The translations under genes and the position numbers were made by a program. The notes below the pieces were generated by a model, which was given only the letters and a program-made list of their open reading frames with translations, was not told the origin of the DNA and did no database searches. A DNA stretch of 6,246 bases from Ruminococcus sp. UBA1780 (lineage in GTDB: Bacteria > Bacillota > Clostridia > Oscillospirales > Ruminococcaceae): the NCBI GenBank assembly GCA_002315235.1, contig DCGK01000113.1, forward strand, positions 1 through 6,246, written 5' to 3'. Shown piece after piece: positions 1-6,246 of this stretch (position 1 is its first letter; each line of letters opens with the position of its first letter).

Positions 1-237
1 CTTGATGAGCCAACAAGAGGTATTGATATTGGAACCAAGACAGATATTCAAAAGCTGGTTCTTAAGCTTGCCTCAGAGGGAATGAGTATTACATTTATAT
101 CATCAGAAACAGAAGAGATGCTTAGAACATGCTCAAGACTTATTGTCATGAGAGATAGAAAGGTAGTAGGAGAGCTTGCCTCAGATGAGCTTACACAGAA
201 TAACATCATGGCTACTATCGCTGGAGGTGAAAGCTAA
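1..237 (+). CDS. ytfR: Sugar ABC transporter ATP-binding protein, C-terminal fragment (YtfR/RbsA-like, CUT2 family)
   Basis: This is the last 78 codons of an ATPase whose 5' part lies outside the window; the reading frame is open from base 1 to a TAA at 235-237. The fragment begins at the end of a Walker B motif and its D-loop (LDEPTRGID, residues 1-9 of the fragment), followed by the switch region ISSETEEM and a final strand with VMRDRKVVGEL. CUT2 sugar ATPases (RbsA, MglA, AraG, YtfR) are about 500 residues long with two nucleotide-binding domains. The Ser-Ser-Glu in place of the usual H-loop His is normal for the second domain, so this is the end of domain 2. The MRDRK stretch resembles E. 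coli YtfR more than RbsA. The protein would power import through the two permeases encoded next, with which it overlaps by one base. The family is certain; the YtfR subtype is inferred from this fragment and the permeases. Confidence 0.9.
   Translation, partial: LDEPTRGIDIGTKTDIQKLVLKLASEGMSITFISSETEEMLRTCSRLIVMRDRKVVGELASDELTQNNIMATIAGGES
223..230 (+). promoter_or_regulatory. Ribosome binding site of the first permease
   Basis: GGAGGTGA lies 6 bases before the ATG at 237, inside the last codons of the ATPase gene. The stop and start share one base (TAATG), an arrangement that usually gives translational coupling, which suits subunits of one complex. Confidence 0.8.
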
Positions 238-1295
238 TGGAAAAGTTTAAAAAATTAACAAGAAATCAGCTCTTCATTCCAGTAGTAGCGCTGATTTTGC
301 TTGTAATATTTAATCTGATTAAGGACCCAAGCTTTTTTGCTATTGTAGTAGAGCAGAACAGTATGGGTAATAAGGTCCTTTCAGGATCATTAATTACAAT
401 CTTGGATTACGGCTCAGAACTTGCTATTCTTGCTCTTGGTATGACTCTGGTTACAGCTGCTTCAGGCGGACAGGATATCTCCGTCGGTGCTGCAATAGCA
501 CTTGCCGGCAGCGTTGTTCTTCGTGTTCTCTGCGGAACCGAAGCAAGACCGGAAGCGATGCATGCACCTATTATAGTTGCTTTTATCGTATGTGCACTTG
601 TTGCAATGGCTTTTGGTGCATTTAACGGTGTGCTTGTAGCTTATTTCAAGCTTCAGCCGATGGTTGCTACACTTATTCTCTTTACTGCAGGACGTTCAAT
701 TGCAGCATGGATTAACAACAACCAGCTTCCTATTATCAGTGATCCTAAGTTCGGTTACTTCGGAAACTTCTTCCCTGGTATACCGATTCCGTCCCCTATT
801 TTTATAGCTGTTATCTTTATGACAGTTACATTCCTTATCCTAAGATTTACAAAGCTTGCTCTCTTTACTCAGGCAGTTGGTATCAACTCTGAATCATCAA
901 GACTTAACGGTATCAACCCTAAGTTCATCAAGTTTATCACATATGTTATCCTTGGTTTCTGTGTAGCCGTTGCAGGCTTTATAAAGGTAAGCCGTCTTTC
1001 AACAATCAACTACAGTGTTATAGCAAAGGACATCGAAATGGACGCTATCCTTGCTGTTGCTCTCGGCGGAAACGCACTCAGCGGCGGTAAGTTTAACATG
1101 TCTGCTTCAATTCTCGGCGCTTATGTAATTCAGTTCCTTACAATTACACTTTACAAGTTTGATGTTCCGTCAAGTGCTCTTCCTGCTTACAAGGCAGTTG
1201 TAGTAATTATTCTTGTTGTTCTCAGCGCACCTGTAGTACGTGAAAAGCTTGCTTCTTTAAAAAAGAATATGGCATCTGCAAAGGAGGCAAATTAA
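237..1295 (+). CDS. ytfT: Sugar ABC transporter permease, YtfT-type (furanose/pentose import)
   Basis: This 352-residue membrane protein is a permease of the CUT2 (BPD_transp_2) family, forming half of the transport channel with the next gene product. Hydrophobic segments lie roughly at residues 11-28, 51-75, 80-98, 110-136, 141-157, 185-203, 232-250, 287-305 and 317-334. Family signatures are visible: GMTLVTAASGGQDISVGA (68-85), matching the usual TGGIDLSVG box but with Gln for Ile; KLQPMVATLI (138-147); AVGINSESSRLNGI (213-226), the cytoplasmic loop expected to contact the ATPase; and EMDAILAVALGGNALSGG (267-284). The order ATPase, this permease, then a YjfF-like permease is that of E. coli ytfQRT-yjfF, which imports galactofuranose. 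With araBAD directly downstream the substrate is more likely L-arabinose, possibly arabinofuranose; this is inference. The ATG at 237 is chosen because of its ribosome binding site and a short Lys-rich N-terminus before the first membrane segment. Confidence 0.9.
   Translation: MEKFKKLTRNQLFIPVVALILLVIFNLIKDPSFFAIVVEQNSMGNKVLSGSLITILDYGSELAILALGMTLVTAASGGQDISVGAAIALAGSVVLRVLCGTEARPEAMHAPIIVAFIVCALVAMAFGAFNGVLVAYFKLQPMVATLILFTAGRSIAAWINNNQLPIISDPKFGYFGNFFPGIPIPSPIFIAVIFMTVTFLILRFTKLALFTQAVGINSESSRLNGINPKFIKFITYVILGFCVAVAGFIKVSRLSTINYSVIAKDIEMDAILAVALGGNALSGGKFNMSASILGAYVIQFLTITLYKFDVPSSALPAYKAVVVIILVVLSAPVVREKLASLKKNMASAKEAN
1281..1287 (+). promoter_or_regulatory. Ribosome binding site of the second permease
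   Basis: AAGGAGG lies 8 bases before the ATG at 1296 and within the last codons of the preceding permease. The TAA stop (1293-1295) directly abuts the ATG, with no base between, again suggesting coupled synthesis of the two channel subunits. Confidence 0.85.
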
Positions 1296-2306
1296 ATGAA
1301 AAAAAGAAAGCTTACTGACTCTAATTTACTCCTTATAATTACAATTGCTGTATTTCTTGCTATGTATATCGGAGCTATAGCATTTCTCGGAGGCGGTTTT
1401 ACAAAACCACAGTCATTCTGCAACATTCTTAACGAAAACGCTGCCCTTATTATTATTTCATGCGGCATGAGCCTTGTAATGATGACAGGCGGTATCGATA
1501 TCAGCGTAGGCGCAGTAGTATCACTTGTTTGTATGTGCTGTGCAGTAAATCTTGATTTCCATGGCGGAAACGTGTTTACGTCAATTCTTATTGCTCTCGG
1601 TATAGGTACACTCTTCGGACTTGTCCAGGGATTCCTTATTGCATATCTCGAAGTTCAGCCGTTCATTGTAACTCTGGCCGGCATGTTCTTTGCGAGAGGT
1701 ATGACAACAATCGTAAACAGCACTCAGTTCAATGTTGAAAACGAACAGTTCAGAGCTCTCAAGAATGCAAGAATTCTTCTCCCTGGTATTGGTTCATACA
1801 ATAAAAACGGAAACTTCATTCAGGCATACATCGAAATCGGCGTTGTCATTGCACTCATTACAGTTGCAGTCCTCTTCGTTCTCCTCAGATGGGTAAGACT
1901 CGGACGCGGCTTCTATGCAGTAGGCGGAAACAGTCAGAGTGCAAACATGCTCGGTATCAATGTAAAACGTACAAAGTTCTTCGCATATCTTATCTGCGGA
2001 TTCCTTGCAGGCATAGGCGGATTTGTTTACTTCCTCCACGTTGGTTCAGGTTCACCTTCACACGCAAGCGGTGCGGAAATGAACGCTATTGCATCCTCAA
2101 TCATTGGCGGTACAATGCTTACAGGCGGTTCAGGAAACATTATAGGTACACTCTTTGGTGTAATGTCACTCAGCACAATCAAGAACATCGTATCATCACT
2201 TGGTCTTGACGATGCATGGTGGACAAACATCACTGTTGCTTCTATGATCTGTCTCTTCATCGTTATCCAGAGTGTTGTTCTTTCAAGAAAAAACAAGGCT
2301 AAGTAA
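1296..2306 (+). CDS. yjfF: Sugar ABC transporter permease, YjfF-type (furanose/pentose import)
   Basis: This 336-residue integral membrane protein is the second permease of the transporter and probably pairs with the YtfT-like protein as a heterodimer. Hydrophobic segments fall near residues 10-33, 49-64, 66-87, 93-118, 121-140, 179-198, 227-249, 281-300 and 309-329. Diagnostic boxes are MTGGIDISVGAVVSL (63-77), VQPFIVTLAGMFFARGM (120-136), YAVGGNSQSANMLGINV (207-223), the presumed ATPase-contact loop, and MNAIASSIIGGTMLTGG (262-278). The LAGMFFxRG stretch and the AWWTNI segment near residue 307 closely follow E. coli YjfF, and the length is near that of the E. coli protein (about 330). Its loop and GGID box are more canonical than in the first permease, so these are diverged paralogues and not a recent duplication. 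The substrate is inferred from the downstream arabinose enzymes. Confidence 0.9.
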   Translation: MKKRKLTDSNLLLIITIAVFLAMYIGAIAFLGGGFTKPQSFCNILNENAALIIISCGMSLVMMTGGIDISVGAVVSLVCMCCAVNLDFHGGNVFTSILIALGIGTLFGLVQGFLIAYLEVQPFIVTLAGMFFARGMTTIVNSTQFNVENEQFRALKNARILLPGIGSYNKNGNFIQAYIEIGVVIALITVAVLFVLLRWVRLGRGFYAVGGNSQSANMLGINVKRTKFFAYLICGFLAGIGGFVYFLHVGSGSPSHASGAEMNAIASSIIGGTMLTGGSGNIIGTLFGVMSLSTIKNIVSSLGLDDAWWTNITVASMICLFIVIQSVVLSRKNKAK

Positions 2307-2310
2307 TTAC

Positions 2311-2315
2311 AGGAG
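2311..2315 (+). promoter_or_regulatory. Ribosome binding site of the kinase
   Basis: AGGAG lies 8 bases before the ATG at 2324, in a 17-base gap after the permease stop. The gap is too short to hold a terminator, so transcription probably runs through from transport genes to enzyme genes. Confidence 0.8.
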
Positions 2316-2323
2316 TAACCATA

Positions 2324-3868
2324 ATGAGTAATATCGAAAACAAATTCAAAAACTGTCTCGGCATCGAACTCGGTTCAACACGTATTAAGGCTGTTGTAAT
2401 TGACAGCAGCTTCAGTCCTGTATCATCAGGTGACTATACCTGGAAAAGCTCATACACAGACAAAATCTGGACATACGACCTTGCTGAAGTATGGAAGGGA
2501 CTCAACGCAGCTCTTGAAGCAGCTGATACTTCATCAGTGGATGCGGCCGGCGTATCAGCCATGATGCACGGATACCTTGCTTTTGACAGTGACTGGAATC
2601 TTCTCGTCCCTTTCCGTACATGGCAGAATACTATTACAGGCGAGGCTGCCGAAGAACTGACAAAACTTTTCAGCTTTAATATTCCGCAGAGATGGAGCAT
2701 TGCTCATCTTTATCAGGCAATACTCAACAAAGAAGAACATATTTCAAAGCTTGCCCATATCACAACACTTGCAGGTTATGTTCACTATATGCTCACCGGA
2801 GTAAACGCTGTCGGTGTCGGTGAAGCTTCAGGCATATTCCCTGTTGACAGTGAAAAAAATGACTACGACAGCACAATGCTTGACAAATTTGATAAGCTTA
2901 TGGCTGAAAAGAACTGTTCAGTAAAAATCAGAGAAGTGCTTCCGAAGGTAATTTCAGCCGGCGAAAATGCAGGATATCTTACTGAATCAGGTGCTGCCCT
3001 TCTCGGTAACAGACTTAAGCCAGGCATTCCTTTTGCTCCGGCAGAGGGTGATGCAGGAACAGGAATGACAGCCACAAATGCAGTTGCACCTTGTACAGGT
3101 AATGTATCAGCGGGAACTTCAGTTTTCTCAATGATAGTTCTTGAAAAACCTCTCAGCAGAGTTTATCCGGAAATTGATATGGTAACAACACCAACCGGTA
3201 AGCCTGTTGCAATGGTACACTGCAATAACTGTACCAATGATATGAATGCATGGGTAAACATCTTTAAGGAAGCTGTTTCACTTATGACAGGTTCCGAAGT
3301 ATCAGATGACATTTACACCAGATTATATGAAAAGAGCCTCGAAGGCGACGCTGACTGCGGAAATGTTACAGTTTATAATTATCTTGCCGGTGAAAGTGTT
3401 ACGCACTTTGATGAAGGCAGACCAATGGTTGTAAGAAGCGCGGAAAGCAGCTTCACTCTTGCAAATCTGGTTCGTTCAATGCTGTATTCCACAATATCCA
3501 CTCTTAAGATTGGTATGGACATCATTGCAGATGAAGGCGTAAAGATAAATTCACTTACCGGACACGGTGGTCTGTTCAAGACTCCTGTAGTAGGGCAGAA
3601 ATACCTTGCCGCTGCCTGCAATGCACCTGTAACTGTTATGAAAACTGCAGGTGAAGGCGGTCCTTACGGAATGGCACTTCTGGCAGCATACATGCTTTGT
3701 TCTGAAGAAACAGGATCACTTGAAAAGTTCCTTTCAGACTATGTATTTGCAAATGCTGAAAGCACGGTAATGAATCCGGATCCTTCCGACACAGAAGGTT
3801 TCAGCAGATATATTTCAGTTTATAAAAACGGGCTTGGGGTTGAAGAAGCCGCTGTAAAGTTAATATGA
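2324..3868 (+). CDS. araB: FGGY-family carbohydrate kinase, probable L-ribulokinase
   Basis: This 514-residue cytoplasmic kinase probably phosphorylates L-ribulose to L-ribulose 5-phosphate with ATP. The first phosphate motif is GIELGSTRIKAVVID (13-27), with Glu15 where most FGGY kinases have Asp. SAMMHGYLAF (78-87) matches the sugar-binding MHG region of xylulokinases. EGDAGTG (241-247) holds the likely catalytic base Asp243. TGNVSAGTS (258-266) is the second phosphate motif. TGHGGLFKTP (412-421) and AGEGGPYGMALLAAY (442-456) form the adenosine-binding part. It is shorter than E. coli or Bacillus AraB (about 560 residues) and resembles, from memory, the distinct ribulokinase of Bacteroides arabinose loci. 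A xylulokinase or other ketose kinase is the main alternative, because FGGY specificity is hard to read from motifs. The position directly before araA and araD, with no other kinase in the window, makes L-ribulokinase the best call. Gene order (kinase, isomerase, epimerase) equals araBAD. Confidence 0.85.
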   Translation: MSNIENKFKNCLGIELGSTRIKAVVIDSSFSPVSSGDYTWKSSYTDKIWTYDLAEVWKGLNAALEAADTSSVDAAGVSAMMHGYLAFDSDWNLLVPFRTWQNTITGEAAEELTKLFSFNIPQRWSIAHLYQAILNKEEHISKLAHITTLAGYVHYMLTGVNAVGVGEASGIFPVDSEKNDYDSTMLDKFDKLMAEKNCSVKIREVLPKVISAGENAGYLTESGAALLGNRLKPGIPFAPAEGDAGTGMTATNAVAPCTGNVSAGTSVFSMIVLEKPLSRVYPEIDMVTTPTGKPVAMVHCNNCTNDMNAWVNIFKEAVSLMTGSEVSDDIYTRLYEKSLEGDADCGNVTVYNYLAGESVTHFDEGRPMVVRSAESSFTLANLVRSMLYSTISTLKIGMDIIADEGVKINSLTGHGGLFKTPVVGQKYLAAACNAPVTVMKTAGEGGPYGMALLAAYMLCSEETGSLEKFLSDYVFANAESTVMNPDPSDTEGFSRYISVYKNGLGVEEAAVKLI

Positions 3869-3870
3869 AA

Positions 3871-3876
3871 AGGAGA
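3871..3876 (+). promoter_or_regulatory. Ribosome binding site of araA
   Basis: AGGAGA lies 8 bases before the ATG at 3885, just after the kinase stop (TGA, 3866-3868). It fixes the start three codons before NYEFWFVVGSQ, the conserved N-terminus of arabinose isomerases. Confidence 0.8.
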
Positions 3877-3884
3877 TTGTAAAA

Positions 3885-5351
3885 ATGGTTAATTATGAAT
3901 TCTGGTTTGTTGTAGGCTCACAGCTTCTCTATGGTGAGGAAGTTCTTAAGACAGTTGCAGAAAGAGCTGAAGAAATGGCTCAGCATCTTTCAAAGAAGCT
4001 CCCTTTCCCTGTGAAGTATAAGGTTACAGCAAAAAGCAGCGATGAAATTAACGAAGTAATCAAGGAAGCAAACTACAGAGATGAATGTGCAGGTATCATC
4101 ACATGGTGTCATACATTTTCACCTAGTAAAATGTGGATAAACGGACTTGCAGCTCTTCAGAAACCATGGTGTCATTTTGCTACACAGTATAACCGTGAAA
4201 TTCCAAATGAAGAAATCGATATGGATTTCATGAACCTCAATCAGGCTGCTCACGGTGACAGAGAACACGGCTTTATCGGTGCAAGACTCCGCAGTGCCAG
4301 AAAGATTATCGCTGGCTACTGGCAGGACGAAGATGTTCAGGAAAGACTTGCTTCATGGATGAAGGCAGCCGCAGGTGTTGCATTCTCAAAAAATATGAGA
4401 GTTATGCGTTTCGGGGACAACATGCGTGATGTTGCTGTTACTGAAGGCGACAAGGTTGAAGCTCAGAAGAAGTTCGGCTGGCAGGTAAACACATGGGCTA
4501 CAGGTGACCTCGTCAGGGAAATGTCTCTTGTTACTGAAGCTGAAATTGATGCTCTCATGGATGAATACAAGGCATCGTATGATATTGCTACTGACAATAT
4601 CGACGCCATCAGATATCAGGCAAAAGAAGAAATCGCTATGGAAAAGATGCTTAAGCGTGAAAAGTGCATGGCATTCAGCAACACATTCCAGGATCTTTAC
4701 GGAATGGAACAGCTCCCTGGCCTTGCAAGCCAGCATCTTATGTCAAAAGGTTACGGCTACGGCGGTGAAGGTGACTGGAAGGTTTCAGCACTCACTTCAG
4801 TTATGAAGTTCATGGGCAAAGACAGCAACGGTGCTTCTGCATTTATGGAAGACTACACATATCACCTTGTTCCGGGTTCAGAATACAGCCTTGGTGCACA
4901 CATGCTTGAGGTTTGCCCTTCACTTGCCGAAGGAAAACCCAGAATTGAAACTCATCACCTCGGAATCGGTATGAACGAAAAGGATCCTGCTCGTCTCGTA
5001 TTTGAAGGAAAAGCTGGTTCAGCTATTGTTGTTTCCCTCATCGACATGGGCGGAAGATTCAGACTGATTATTCAGGATATCGAGTGTGTTAAGCCAATCA
5101 TGGAAATGCCTAACCTCCCTGTTGCACGTGTTATGTGGAAAGCAATGCCTGACCTCAGAACAGGTCTTGAATGCTGGATCTGTGCAGGTGGTGCTCATCA
5201 TACAGTTCTCAGCTACGACGTAACTGCTGAACAGATGACAGACTGGGCAAGAATGATGGACATCGAATGTGTTCATATCACAAAGGATACTACAGTCGAA
5301 GCTCTTGAACGTGATCTTCTCGTTAATGACCTCGTATGGAAGCTCAAATAA
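3885..5351 (+). CDS. araA: L-arabinose isomerase
   Basis: This cytoplasmic enzyme interconverts L-arabinose and L-ribulose, the first catabolic step, using a divalent metal, usually Mn2+. The 488-residue length is close to the family norm of about 490-500. The N-terminus NYEFWFVVGSQLLYG (3-17) and HTFSPSKMWI (76-85) are family hallmarks. By alignment to the E. coli ligands E306, E333, H350 and H450, the metal site is Glu295 in GYGGEGDWK (291-299), Glu322 in FMEDYTYH (320-327), His339 in LGAHMLEVCPS (336-346) and one His of GGAHHT (435-440). All are present, so the enzyme should be active. AraA proteins form hexamers. The gene sits 16 bases after the kinase and 10 before araD. Some AraA enzymes also convert D-galactose to D-tagatose; nothing here tells whether this one does. 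Confidence 0.98.
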   Translation: MVNYEFWFVVGSQLLYGEEVLKTVAERAEEMAQHLSKKLPFPVKYKVTAKSSDEINEVIKEANYRDECAGIITWCHTFSPSKMWINGLAALQKPWCHFATQYNREIPNEEIDMDFMNLNQAAHGDREHGFIGARLRSARKIIAGYWQDEDVQERLASWMKAAAGVAFSKNMRVMRFGDNMRDVAVTEGDKVEAQKKFGWQVNTWATGDLVREMSLVTEAEIDALMDEYKASYDIATDNIDAIRYQAKEEIAMEKMLKREKCMAFSNTFQDLYGMEQLPGLASQHLMSKGYGYGGEGDWKVSALTSVMKFMGKDSNGASAFMEDYTYHLVPGSEYSLGAHMLEVCPSLAEGKPRIETHHLGIGMNEKDPARLVFEGKAGSAIVVSLIDMGGRFRLIIQDIECVKPIMEMPNLPVARVMWKAMPDLRTGLECWICAGGAHHTVLSYDVTAEQMTDWARMMDIECVHITKDTTVEALERDLLVNDLVWKLK

Positions 5352-5355
5352 GGAG
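5351..5355 (+). promoter_or_regulatory. Ribosome binding site of araD, overlapping the araA stop
   Basis: AGGAG begins on the last base of the araA stop codon (TAAGGAG) and ends 6 bases before the ATG at 5362. Ribosomes finishing araA would cover this site, so the two genes are probably translationally coupled. Confidence 0.8.
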
Positions 5356-5361
5356 TAAAAG

Positions 5362-6057
5362 ATGCTTGAAGAATTAAGAAAAAAAGTTTATGAAGCCAAT
5401 ATGGAGCTTCCGAAAAGAAATCTTGTAACATTTACATGGGGAAATGTTTCAGGTATTGACAGAGAATCCGGTATAGTTATTATAAAACCATCCGGAGTTG
5501 AATATGACGAGCTTACTCCTGACAAACTTGTTGCTCTTGATCTTGACGGAAATGTAGTTGAAGGAACCCTTAATCCTTCTTCCGATACCAAAACCCATAT
5601 TGAGCTTTATAAAAAATATCCTGAGATCGGCGGTATTGTTCACACGCACAGCCCTCACGCTGTTGCGTGGGCTCAGGCCGTAAGAGATATTCCATGCTAC
5701 GGTACTACTCATGCCGATTACATCTACGGCCCTGTACCGTGCACCAGAGAGCTTACAAAGGAAGAACTTGATGAAGACTACGAAAAGAATACAGGAAAGG
5801 TTATCATCGAGACCTTTGAAGAAAGAAAGCTCAGTGTTAAAGCTGTTCCTGCTGTAATCTGTGCAAGCCACGGACCTTTCACATGGGGTAAGGATGCCGC
5901 AGCTGCTGTATATCATGCAGTTGTTCTAGAAGAAGTAGCAAAGATGGCTCTTATGACTGAACAGCTTAACAGAAATGCAGTTCCTGCTCCTGATTACCTT
6001 CAGGACAAGCATTATATGCGCAAGCACGGACCTAATGCTTATTACGGACAGAAATAA
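5362..6057 (+). CDS. araD: L-ribulose-5-phosphate 4-epimerase
   Basis: This cytoplasmic class II aldolase-family enzyme inverts C4 of L-ribulose 5-phosphate by retro-aldol cleavage, giving D-xylulose 5-phosphate and completing arabinose entry into central metabolism. It has 231 residues, the same length as E. coli AraD, and aligns from the first residue. The Zn2+ ligands His94 and His96 (HTHSPHA, 94-100) and His170 (SHGPF, 169-173) are present. The phosphate-binding residues lie in TWGNVS (25-30), KPSG (42-45) and SSDTKTH (73-79). Asp119 in THADYIYG (116-123) and Tyr228 in the C-terminal AYYGQK correspond to catalytic Asp120 and Tyr229 of the E. coli enzyme. UlaF and SgbE, which act in L-ascorbate and L-xylulose use, are close paralogues with the same chemistry; the adjacent araA decides for AraD. 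It is the last gene of the operon, with a terminator hairpin starting 40 bases after its stop. Confidence 0.97.
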   Translation: MLEELRKKVYEANMELPKRNLVTFTWGNVSGIDRESGIVIIKPSGVEYDELTPDKLVALDLDGNVVEGTLNPSSDTKTHIELYKKYPEIGGIVHTHSPHAVAWAQAVRDIPCYGTTHADYIYGPVPCTRELTKEELDEDYEKNTGKVIIETFEERKLSVKAVPAVICASHGPFTWGKDAAAAVYHAVVLEEVAKMALMTEQLNRNAVPAPDYLQDKHYMRKHGPNAYYGQK

Positions 6058-6097
6058 TCAGTTTTCCTCTGTCAGAGCGACGCTGATAAATATGAAT

Positions 6098-6143
6098 ATA
6101 ACAGAACACGGACCGGTAAAAAACCGGTCCGTGTTCTGTTATT
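6098..6143 (+). terminator. Rho-independent terminator ending the arabinose operon
   Basis: A perfect 20-base-pair inverted repeat (6098-6117 with 6123-6142) encloses a loop of five A residues (6118-6122). The GC-rich core is CACGGACCGGT (6107-6117) pairing with ACCGGTCCGTG (6123-6133), followed by the T-rich stretch TTCTGTTATT (6134-6143). That stretch is complementary to the A-rich bases before the core. The T tract is interrupted, but hairpin strength and position after the last gene support termination. The outer symmetry could let it also work on the - strand for a converging gene. Confidence 0.85.
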
Positions 6144-6146
6144 ATG

Positions 6147-6188
6147 AAAGATGAAACTGAGTTTTATCCGAATCATGATTTCATCTTT
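6147..6188. repeat. Small inverted repeat downstream of the terminator
   Basis: AAAGATGAAA (6147-6156) is repeated inverted as TTTCATCTTT (6179-6188) around a 22-base interior. The stem is AT-rich and its loop long, and no T tract follows, so it is a poor terminator. It might be a weak second hairpin, a protein-binding site or chance. The surrounding tail 6144-6246 otherwise shows no gene I can establish. Confidence 0.3.
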
Positions 6189-6246
6189 TCAAAGCTTAAT
6201 TAATATGCCTTGCACATCCGCTGACAGCAGTAGGCTGCAGAAATCA

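Noticed and set aside
85..120. Loss of the catalytic H-loop His in the ATPase, suggesting an inactive protein
   Set aside because: Second nucleotide-binding domains of CUT2 sugar ATPases such as RbsA normally carry Ser-Ser-Glu there; the first domain, outside the window, is expected to keep the His.
1889..2209. A 106-codon + strand open frame inside the second permease
   Set aside because: It is an out-of-frame reading rich in Arg, Cys and Tyr, typical of a shifted frame of a membrane protein gene, with no ribosome binding site that I can see.
4386..4736. A 116-codon open frame on the - strand inside araA
   Set aside because: It is antisense to a conserved isomerase, Cys- and His-rich only as a reflection of araA codons, and resembles no family I know.
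5449..5916. A 155-codon open frame on the - strand inside araD
   Set aside because: It lies wholly opposite a well-conserved araD with all catalytic residues, has no recognisable motif, and arises from the codon pattern of the true gene.
6061..6097. Short complementary words such as CTCT/AGAG and AGCG/CGCT after araD
   Set aside because: Stems of four pairs with tiny loops are expected by chance and add nothing to the clear hairpin that follows.
6205..6246. An ATG-initiated + strand frame running off the window (MPCTSADSSRLQKS)
   Set aside because: There is no Shine-Dalgarno sequence before it, too few codons are visible, and it competes with two open - strand frames.

Overview
The window holds the downstream part of an L-arabinose uptake and catabolism operon. 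All genes are on the + strand and tightly packed. In order they are: the 3' end of a sugar ABC-transporter ATPase (1-237, truncated by the window edge), two inner-membrane permeases of the YtfT and YjfF type (237-1295 and 1296-2306), an FGGY-family kinase best read as L-ribulokinase (2324-3868), L-arabinose isomerase AraA (3885-5351) and L-ribulose-5-phosphate 4-epimerase AraD (5362-6057). A strong hairpin terminator follows at 6098-6143. About 100 bases of tail come after it, in which no gene can be established.

The genes form a complete route. The transporter brings in a pentose, probably L-arabinose in the furanose form. AraA converts L-arabinose to L-ribulose, the kinase makes L-ribulose 5-phosphate, and AraD makes D-xylulose 5-phosphate for the pentose phosphate or phosphoketolase pathways. 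Gaps between genes run from a 1-base overlap to 17 bases, and every start has a good Shine-Dalgarno sequence. No internal promoter or terminator is evident, so the block is probably one transcript. The substrate-binding protein, most of the ATPase, the promoter and any regulator must lie upstream if they are local.

The organism is probably an anaerobic Gram-positive clostridium, perhaps Ruminococcus or another Oscillospiraceae member from gut or rumen. This is inferred from the moderately AT-rich DNA, frequent AGA arginine codons, consistent AGGAG-type ribosome binding sites, and a ribulokinase of the short type that I associate from memory with Bacteroides and clostridial arabinose loci. It is not proven by any marker gene here.

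I found no undescribed system. The points most worth a second look are the non-enterobacterial ribulokinase, with Glu in place of the usual Asp in its first phosphate motif, and the pairing of a furanose-type (YtfT/YjfF) transporter with araBAD.
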